Below are positions 7,295 to 7,321 of a stretch of 7,321 bases of DNA, in pieces. Source of the DNA: an uncultured Fidelibacterota bacterium (lineage in GTDB: Bacteria > Fidelibacterota > Marinisomatia > Marinisomatales > UBA8229). The notes below the pieces were generated by a model. The model was given only the letters and a program-made list of their open reading frames with translations. It was not told the origin of the DNA and did not search any database. Position numbers and translations under genes: made by a program. The stretch lies in contig CAJXJG010000087.1 of the NCBI GenBank assembly GCA_913054425.1, positions 1-7,321 on the forward strand. The letters are read 5' to 3'. Each line of letters starts with the position of its first letter. Within the stretch, counting starts at the first letter, position 1.

Positions 7295-7321
7295 CTACGC
7301 TAGAATTTAATTCGCCTTAAT

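Overview
The window reads as a compact, AT-leaning bacterial chromosome segment. It holds one leftward (minus-strand) gene cluster and, at the right end, a short intergenic region with a gene remnant. No mobile element, CRISPR array, tRNA or rRNA was seen. A long presequence-protease-type M16 peptidase sits beside a pair of very divergent exported amidohydrolases, and Shine-Dalgarno signals are weak or absent before most starts. These traits fit the Bacteroidota / Calditrichota / Marinimicrobia (Fidelibacterota) neighbourhood. Marinimicrobia is my best guess, from family resemblance only; no marker gene is present to prove it.

Layout from right to left, in the direction of transcription: a strong hairpin-plus-T-tract terminator (7272-7294, minus strand) closes a gene outside the window. 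A 43-codon plus-strand remnant (7137-7268) resembles the C-terminal tail of an NDUFA9-like NAD-dependent epimerase/dehydratase and has lost its 5' part. Next come a probable leader and promoter region and a possible 29-residue leader peptide (7040-6951), whose stop overlaps the start of the peptidase gene. The intact 972-residue M16C metallopeptidase follows (6954-4036). A nine-unit degenerate hexamer repeat (3985-4038) overlaps the peptidase stop codon and fills half of the short gap to the next gene. Then come a 987-residue exported two-domain amidohydrolase (3931-968) and, joined to it by an ATGA stop/start overlap, a second exported amidohydrolase-like protein that runs off the left edge (971 to <1).

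Functionally, the peptidase has all expected zinc and substrate-binding residues and no signal peptide, so it probably degrades peptides in the cytoplasm. The two amidohydrolase-like proteins both begin with signal peptides and are translationally coupled, so they probably act together outside the cytoplasm, perhaps as a complex. Of the amidohydrolase domains visible, only the C-terminal domain of the 987-residue protein keeps the full metal-binding set. The N-terminal domain of that protein and the visible part of its partner both lack the HxH motif. Their substrate cannot be told from sequence. The most unusual items are the degenerate hexamer repeat, the pseudo-enzyme/enzyme architecture, the coupled leader peptide and the epimerase remnant.
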